The notes below the pieces were generated by a model. That model was given only the letters and a program-made list of their open reading frames with translations, was not told the origin of the DNA and searched no databases. The position numbers were made by a program, and so were the translations under genes. A DNA stretch of 64,000 nucleotides from Piezodorus guildinii (Eukaryota > Arthropoda > Insecta > Hemiptera > Pentatomidae). Shown in pieces: positions 59,401-64,000 of this stretch. Location: contig CM041292.1 in NCBI GenBank assembly GCA_023052935.1, positions 114,109,436 to 114,173,435 on the forward strand. The letters are read 5' to 3'. Positions within the stretch are counted from its first letter, which is position 1. Each line of letters opens with the position of its first letter.

Positions 59401-62037
59401 TGTAAGATTTTTAATGACAGATAATGTTTTTGTTTTGTCACTCAGTACCAATTTTATTTTTTACATTCAGTATTTTGAGAATTTTTTTATTTTGTACAAT
59501 CAATTCATGTATGAAAACTTGTTTGTTCGTTTCTTTATTTAACCTCATTTATGCTACTGTGGCTAATCGGACGATACTACAGTGGGAGTCCTAAATTTTG
59601 CCTATCCAGGTTTAATTACGCTAGGGCTCTTTAATGAGTACCTGACATCGCAGAGGCTTGGGACCACCTTTTAACATTCCCTCTGAAGGATGGCATAACT
59701 GAGGATTACTCCCATTAAAAAATTCTAGGACCACATGCAGGTTTGAACCCGTGATCTTTGGCATATAAGGCCTGTATGAAAACTTTTGCAGGTGACTGTA
59801 GTATGACAACAAATAGCTGGAGAGCTAGTGATCCCGAGTAACAGTCTTCCTGTAAGGTTAGAAATTTGTATACTTGCGATTTATAGTGTGCTGAGAGCAA
59901 TGGCCATGACCTGCCAGGCGACAGCCATCAACTTCATCAGCTCCTTTATTTTTTAAATTGTAAAAAAGTGGAAAAAAAACTTGTTTCTGTAAGCTTGAAA
60001 ATTTAATAGGATGTAGTTCATTTATTGTAAATCATAAAAAAAAATTGACTGGCGATTACAATGTCAACAAGTATGTGCCAAGTGAATTGAAAGGAGCACA
60101 GTTGAAGAGGTAAAATAAACTTTCTCCTATATAGCTGAAATTTGGATATGGTTTTGATTAAACGTATTAGAATAAATAGGACAGACGGTTTTGAATAACA
60201 CAGGCGAGGGGAAATCTGCTAAGGGCCTGCGAGTAAGAGGTCTTACGTGAACACCTCTGGTGTCAGTGACATGAAATAATTCTGAAAATATAAAAAAAAA
60301 ATTAATAAATCAATAAGGTCATTTAGAATTTAATATCAAGCTCGATTACATAGGACTGTATATTAAATCTTATTGAATAAAATAATGGTATGTTACCTAA
60401 ACTGAGGTATTACGTGAACACCTATGATGTTTTGAGACCTTGTCTATTATTATCTAATAGGAAGAGACTTAAACCTGTACTTATCTCGATCAACAATGTA
60501 AACTAGTGTCGGTAGATGCTACGAACTATTTCGTTTCATATTTTGAAAATCAAACTTCATATTATCATTAATTGTGCATTGTTGTACTTTATATTAACAT
60601 TTCAGTAAATAGTACATAAGATGGAGTCTGAACATGTGGTTTGTGTGATTTGGCCAAGAAACTGGTGAAAAAACTGTACGATTCATAGTGACTACGTTAA
60701 ATAAAAGCAAATAAATATTAAAAATAAGAAAAGACAATAATTTAAAATTAAATGATATTTATTTGCCAGAGGAAATAAACGAAAATACTGGTTACTATGT
60801 AAAATGTTGCAAAAACTTTATTGGTGTGATTAATAAATATCGCACGAGTGAATTATCAACGTATTTTTTATTAACTTCTATATTTTTTACTAGGTTTTAT
60901 TCTTTAATTTTAACTATATTTTTGGTTTGACTACGAGGCACGAATTTGATCATTACTAAATATATATTAAATGAAAATTATTAAAAGTAATAAATACTAT
61001 AATAATAGTTCCTTCTTCTATATATGATACACTTTTACAAGAGCCTACTGACACTGCACCATCAACTGAAACTGAGGAATACATTGCTGGTAACATAACA
61101 TTATTTTATTCAATAAGATTTAATATACAGTGCTATGTAATCGAGCTTGATATTAAATTCTTAATGACCTTATTGATTTATTAATTTTTTTTCTATTTTC
61201 AGAATTATTTCATGTCACTGACACCAGAGGCGTTCGCGTAAGACCTCTTACTCGCAGGCCCTTAGCAGCTTTCCCCTCGCCTGTCAAGGTCTTATGTTAT
61301 TCAAAACCGCCTGTCATATTTATTCTAATACGTTTAATCAAAACCATATCCTAATTTCAGCTATATAGGAAAAAGTTTATTTTACCTCTTCAACTGTGCT
61401 CCTTTCAATTCACCTGGCACATACTTGTTGACATTGTAATCGCCTATCAATTTTTTTTTAAGATTTACAATAAATGAACTAGCTCTTGGACTAAAAGGTT
61501 CCTATGAAAACCTTGCCTGGAACCTGATGTTCTTTCCTAGCCCCAAACTACTCTCTTCCTTAAAAGGGTGGTAAAGTGCACAATGTTCAGTCAGCTATTT
61601 TTCAGGTATCATTGAAAATTAAATAACAGAGTGTATGATGAAAAAAAAAAAAAATTGGCTTTAATTATTCCAAAGAAACACCATTTTTTGATCTTAAGTT
61701 ACTGAACTATTATGTAAGGCAGTGAATAATTTCAAAAAATAAATTATTAGGAATCTTTTTTTTTCTTTTATATGTGTCAGTGATACATTCAGAGCTTCTA
61801 GTGCTGTAATTTTTTTTGCTTGTGTTGAATGATCTTCACTGATGTTTACTTAAAAAAAGGCTTACAGCTTATATCGTTCTGCATAATTCACTGACAAGCT
61901 TTACCATGTTTTAGATTTTGACGGCAAGCAGCAACATCGTATCTTCCATGAGGCAGTTAGATAAACAATTAGATGATCACCTACTTAAGAGTGAAGATAC
62001 CCTTAAACTGGTCTGTAAACTCAAGAGGTTGACTTGA
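50484..62037 (+). CDS. Probable HAUS augmin-like complex subunit 7 (six exons)
   Basis: Exons 50484-50661, 50727-50788, 51541-51660, 53108-53236, 53800-53976 and 61915-62037 have GT..AG junctions and unbroken phase, encoding 262 residues. The start is the first ATG after an in-frame stop at 50463. The protein is helical throughout. FPYAVNSEVEAENILFKNSP then ERLLLLKWIYSLI recalls the HAUS7 N-terminal 'EELLCSPSEYRLEILEWMC' segment. ELAIFFFNLGILEGDPFKFV, then EKVWSNLFNVAKMM, matches its 'LGHELMLCAPDDQELLKG' and following helix. Human HAUS7 is 368 residues, so this is shorter at both ends of the coiled coils. Augmin amplifies spindle microtubules by recruiting gamma-tubulin. The gene model is strong; the family assignment is moderate and rests on remembered pattern only. 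The last intron is 7.9 kb. Confidence 0.6.
51110..51430 (+). mobile_element. LINE 3' end (reverse transcriptase C-terminus), HAUS7-like intron 2
   Basis: The plus strand gives KTEQQFVWHKVGRPRLRCSD, CVAADLRTIRVRNWMAESGG and VEQADSLVGCRS, with stops. This is the same C-terminal block type as the 57.9-59.4 kb LINE. It is 5'-truncated. Confidence 0.65.
52025..52118 (-). repeat. SINE family A head fragment, HAUS7-like intron 3
   Basis: Reverse-orientation head: ACTCCCATTAAAAAATCCTA, GGGTCACCTGCC, TTATCCTAGCCACTATACC and ACAGGTGACC. Confidence 0.7.
52540..52770 (+). repeat. SINE family A, plus copy, HAUS7-like intron 3
   Basis: A clear copy: GTGTCACCTGTACCATAGTG, GCTAGCATAACAGCC, box B GGGTTCAAACCC, GGATTTTTTAATGGGAG, TTAAAGATCCCTATCC and GGATAGGCCAAATTTAGGAC. 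It ends without the terminal GCTACTGTGGC part. Confidence 0.85.
54108..54225 (+). repeat. Dispersed repeat family C, copy 2
   Basis: TTCATTGCCTTATACAACTT and TATTTAGCTTTCCAACAG match the copies at 10330 and 63060, in the same orientation. Confidence 0.55.
54540..55377. repeat. Degenerate tandem repeats of about 175-200 bp
   Basis: Recurring blocks are (T/A)ATCTCGGAAACTAT(C/T)AAAC, CTATTACC(A/T)CT, TTTATCTTCATAATTTTC and GCAAAATGTTGATTTTCGAT. Starts fall near 54733, 54908, 55090 and 55287. Four to five units run up to the left arm of the inverted-repeat element, possibly as its subterminal region. Confidence 0.65.
55574..55796 (-). CDS. Short ORF in the left arm (MEDGEFDNMQPF...)
   Basis: Opens MEDGEFDNMQPFVQSDTLYT and continues SSTFETKNEKTTNKNA before low-complexity sequence. 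The same 36-residue start is present, inverted, in the right arm. It may be the first exon of an element-encoded protein. No family recognised. Confidence 0.35.
55920..56878 (+). pseudogene. Decayed gene of a repeated arthropod protein family with PIN/FEN-nuclease-like acidic motifs
   Basis: Three frames in order: LATFGRQIITSKGKVDLDPL, IHRMIITKQSDDLKKYF, LHRVHWYR and NAVAVFDVP; then IDLLVLVTAIATDNVYFCEP; then YGGDMNTSIDELRYMRFAKA, LPPTRDSIEFHAHLQ and KDPLNLGWK. I recognise the order from large repeated proteins of arthropods and cnidarians whose intact members read 'VFDGYP', 'ED.DLLVLLTAL' and 'LRYMRF...LPPTRDA..HA.R'. The spaced acidic residues recall the XPG/FEN (PIN-like) fold. That link, and any transposon role, are inference. 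Frame breaks near 56377 and 56650, plus a missing segment, make it inactive. Confidence 0.6.
57071..57185 (+). CDS. Short ORF in the right arm (MEFEDSQPF...)
   Basis: MEFEDSQPFIQSDTLYTSST then FETKNEKTTNKNAF is the inverted partner of the left-arm ORF. The two run outward from the element centre. The second half is identical between arms at DNA level, the first half is not. Confidence 0.35.
57382..57940. other. Transposon-like noncoding DNA
   Basis: Contains CATATCTCAGTAGCTGTTCT and TTCAAGATGGCGGAAAACGT, which look like element ends or leaders, but no inverted partner is seen in the window. Confidence 0.4.
57948..59370 (-). pseudogene. LINE reverse transcriptase, largely readable, HAUS7-like intron 5
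   Basis: On the minus strand: LPAELLKYGGKRLKISLHNL, NLFIDFKAAYDSVDRKGLYE (catalytic Asp), SSRKGVHQGDALACLLFNLA and VQLLAYADDIDIIGGTKKSV (catalytic DD), then FGLLVNHDKTKYM. The next frame has FEFTYLGSQVTCNDAIETEI, RMLAANRCHFGLRQHL, VTLYKTLIRTVLTYGAETWT and LAAYERKIL. A broken C-terminus follows (near 58230-57948, TRRGRPRLRW type). At least two frameshifts, near 58570 and 58300. The endonuclease part is absent, so it is 5'-truncated. Confidence 0.85.
59527..59772 (-). repeat. SINE family A, minus copy
   Basis: GCTACTGTGGCTAATCGGAC, GGGAGTCCTAAATTTTGCC, GGGACCACCTTTTAACATTC, ACTCCCATTAAAAAATTC and box B complement GGTTTGAACCC are all present. It is nearly full length. Confidence 0.85.
60016..61479. 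mobile_element. 1.46-kb palindromic element with about 385-bp arms and TA flanks
   Basis: Left arm 60016-60397 and right arm 61089-61479 are inverted copies, about 93-95% identical by eye, starting GTTCATTTATTGTAAATC. TA lies just outside both ends (60014-60015 and 61480-61481). The loop is 691 bp and holds a decayed reading frame. It is the size and shape of a foldback or long-inverted-repeat DNA transposon. It ends 435 bp before the last exon of the HAUS7-like gene. Confidence 0.85.
60621..60870 (+). pseudogene. Decayed N-terminal zinc-binding-like frame in the palindrome loop
   Basis: Starts MESEHVVCVI; after a one-base shift it continues ETGEKTVRFIVTTLNKSK, a stop, then ILKIRKDNNLKLNDIYLPEE and GYYVKCCKNFIGVINKY. 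The C-x2-C ... Y-x2-KCC pattern resembles the N-terminal 'CVIC...GYH..CY..F' region of the same kind of repeated proteins as at 55920-56878. Weak but consistent. Confidence 0.4.
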
Positions 62038-62106
62038 CATTTTAAGTGTTTAATTAGACTTAAGTGAATATTATAGTTTTTTACTTTGTAATTTTGATAT
62101 TATCAT

Positions 62107-62112
62107 AATAAA
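62107..62112 (+). terminator. Candidate polyadenylation signal of the HAUS7-like gene
   Basis: AATAAA 70 bp past the TGA stop, a normal distance. Confidence 0.5.
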
Positions 62113-62459
62113 TGTGGCTTATTAAAAAATGTTTAAATTATTTCTGAAAAAACATTTATTCCTGTTTTTCATTCATCTGATGAAAGATAAAAACATAACT
62201 GATCTAATAATTGTGCTCTATTAAGGTTAGTGTGGAACAGGTGGTGGCCTGGGGCAGATCTAGGCAGATTAGGACCATAAGCCGTGAACATTTATGGTTC
62301 TCCCAAAATTAAACATTAAACTTATTCAAACTCTTATTAAATCATAAACAAAAAAGAAAAATAATAGAATGATTGATACTATAAGATATTTAGTACATTT
62401 ATTAAAGAACTTATGATTTTTTGTTTAATGTACACAATTTCCCGTATCGTTCTTAGTCC

Positions 62460-62625
62460 TTGCTTATTCATCAGATATTGAGGTATCTTAAATTTGGTTT
62501 AATAAGGCCTACTCTATCAACAAAATTGCCACATAGTTAATTTGATCTTGCTTCTCCATTAGTTCTTGTTAAATAATTTTCTACATGTTTTAAAGCAGAA
62601 AAAGATCTTTCGCCAAACGATATAT
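62460..62625 (-). pseudogene. hAT-type transposase C-terminal (dimerisation) fragment
   Basis: The minus strand reads ISFGERSFSALKHVENYLTR TN in one frame up to a stop. This is close to the hAT C-terminal block (A)ERSFSKLK.IK.YLRS. What follows (LCGNFVDRVGLIKPNLRYLN) is not conserved. Confidence 0.5.
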
Positions 62626-63059
62626 ACTTTTTTTGTTTTTTAAATATCAGTAATATTTCAACATTTAGAAATGTGCATAAAATTTCTGGTGTGCTTTTTT
62701 AATGGTTGTCTAGAATATTAAAAAACCTGGTGTGCACAACACAACTTTCACTTATCTCCATTGCTGAAATCGAGTTTTAGTTGAATCAATAAATTATATT
62801 ATTTTGTTGGAAGTATTTAATTTAGATTAAATAATAGGTTCATTCCCACATTGCTCAGAAATCAGGCAGGAAATATGTTTTCGGTTTCAAGGGGTTCTGA
62901 CATGAACTACAAAATCTGGTGCGTGCAACAGACAAAGTGTACTTACCTCTGTTGTTAAAATCAATAAAAGAATGTTTAAATAAAGTTAAACCTGAAAAAA
63001 GATTAAAGAGTTACAATGAGTTTTGTTGGAAACATGTGTTTAAGAATAAATAATAAACA

Positions 63060-63195
63060 ATAAAAATGATTACATACTTTTTATCTGATTTTCATCAGTC
63101 TCCATTACCTTATAAACAATTTTATATAAGATATATATATTTTTCTAAACTCTTAAGCTATCCAACAGTATATTATACATCAATATTACTATTCT
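63060..63195 (+). repeat. Dispersed repeat family C, copy 3
   Basis: TCTCCATTACCTTATAAACA, TCTTAAGCTATCCAACAGTA, TATTATACATCAATATTACT and ATTCTTATGGGA match copies 1 and 2. Confidence 0.55.
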
Positions 63196-63469
63196 TATGG
63201 GACAAATAGGAGAGAAGAATTAGTGGAAAATGTGGAAAAAACGGATGAAATTAACCTCGCATCCCAATAATTCCAAATGATTTACATTTTAATTTTAAAA
63301 TAATTCAATTTCCCGTTAAGTTATTTTTTGTCGTAATAATTAATAAATCACAGGGACCAACATTCAAACATGTAGGAATCGATTTATGTCAAGATCGGGT
63401 TGCGGAGAAAATCAGTATGTTCTGCCACAATAAAATAAAACCAAAAATATCATTTACGAAGTAGTTTAA

Positions 63470-64000
63470 AATATCGGGTTGTCCGAAAAGTTCGTAGAGG
63501 TTTTTAAAATAAAATTTACGTGTACCTTTTATAAAAAAAAAAAAAAATTCCCCTTCCTCAAAATTTGAGTTTCCGAATAACGAATAAAAAAATCCGTTTA
63601 TCCGCTGTCGGCGACTTTTCCCTGAAACTACTGATGTTTTTGATACTCGGCAAAAAAAAATCCTAAGGCATCCATCAATGATCCTGATAGTCCGTGCGCC
63701 AGCTACGAAAAGTGCAACCCTTTTTACCAAAATTTTTACTGTTTTATGCACAGCATCTATCATGGTAAAGCAAAAATTACACGCCTGCCAACTCATAACG
63801 GGTAGGTTACAAAATGGCGACCATTCAAAAAGGACCAAAAAGATGAAATTCTGACTCATTTGACCAGATCCATCATGTATCCATCAAACGTAATTGTTGA
63901 AATTGGACACATCCTATAATTTCCTCATAAGTATGGATAATTGTAAGAAAAGGGATTGTGACAGACAGAAAAAACTGCGGGACTGAAAACTTGAAAACAA
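63470..64000 (+). mobile_element. Possible 5' end of a mariner/Tc1-like element, running off the window
   Basis: GGGTTGTCCGAAAAGTTCGT at 63477 looks like a mariner-type terminal repeat. After about 300 bp, broken frames give MATIQKGPKR, NVIVEIGHIL and KGIVTDRKNCG, recalling a transposase helix-turn-helix ('..V..I.KTGSVTDR'). Without the right end this stays tentative. The 156-residue minus-strand frame over the same region has no recognisable features. Confidence 0.35.

Noticed and set aside
63389..63859. 156-residue minus-strand open frame
   Set aside because: No domain, biased low-complexity FFFFF stretch, and the opposite strand shows mariner-like end and transposase traces.

Overview
This is a 64 kb window of an AT-rich nuclear genome from an animal. 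It has spliced genes with GT..AG introns, tRNA-derived SINEs, several mariner families, non-LTR and Ty3/gypsy retroelements, long homopolymers and dinucleotide arrays. The protein sequences and transposon mix suggest an arthropod, but I cannot fix the species.

I reconstructed three host genes exon by exon, and codon phase is kept across every junction. (1) TYMS (thymidylate synthase) lies on the minus strand from 6603 to the left edge: four exons, 202 residues, with the catalytic cysteine lying beyond the window. (2) ANLN (anillin) lies on the minus strand from 45535 to 11874: 22 coding exons and a complete 1054-residue protein with an N-terminal disordered region, anillin homology domain and PH domain. 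(3) A six-exon plus-strand gene of 262 residues runs from 50484 to 62037. It most resembles HAUS7, a subunit of the augmin spindle complex. ANLN and the HAUS7-like gene are head to head, about 4.9 kb apart. The three products act in dTMP synthesis, cytokinesis and spindle assembly.

Layout. 1-6.6 kb: TYMS, with a TA-flanked internally deleted mariner and a SINE cluster in intron 2. 6.6-11.9 kb: intergenic, with a near-perfect 630-bp tandem duplication over a decayed jockey-type LINE, and a second SINE family. 11.9-45.5 kb: ANLN, whose introns hold a 269-bp palindrome, a 100-bp tandem repeat, a hairpin, three mariner relics, a 4.6-kb LINE with a 13-bp target duplication, two other LINE fragments and a split 175-bp direct repeat. 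45.6-50.4 kb: the ANLN/HAUS7-like spacer, with a deleted Ty3/gypsy element (5-bp duplication CATAC) and a TTAA-flanked MITE. 50.5-62 kb: the HAUS7-like gene; its last intron holds a 2-kb inverted-repeat element around a decayed nuclease-like gene, a LINE, a SINE and a 1.46-kb TA-flanked palindromic element. 62-64 kb: hAT-like and other transposon debris.

The strongest leads for something undescribed are the two large inverted-repeat elements at 55.4-57.4 kb and 60.0-61.5 kb. Both appear to carry decayed pieces of one poorly described repeated protein family. The Penelope/hammerhead-like palindrome at 12.6-12.9 kb is a further lead.
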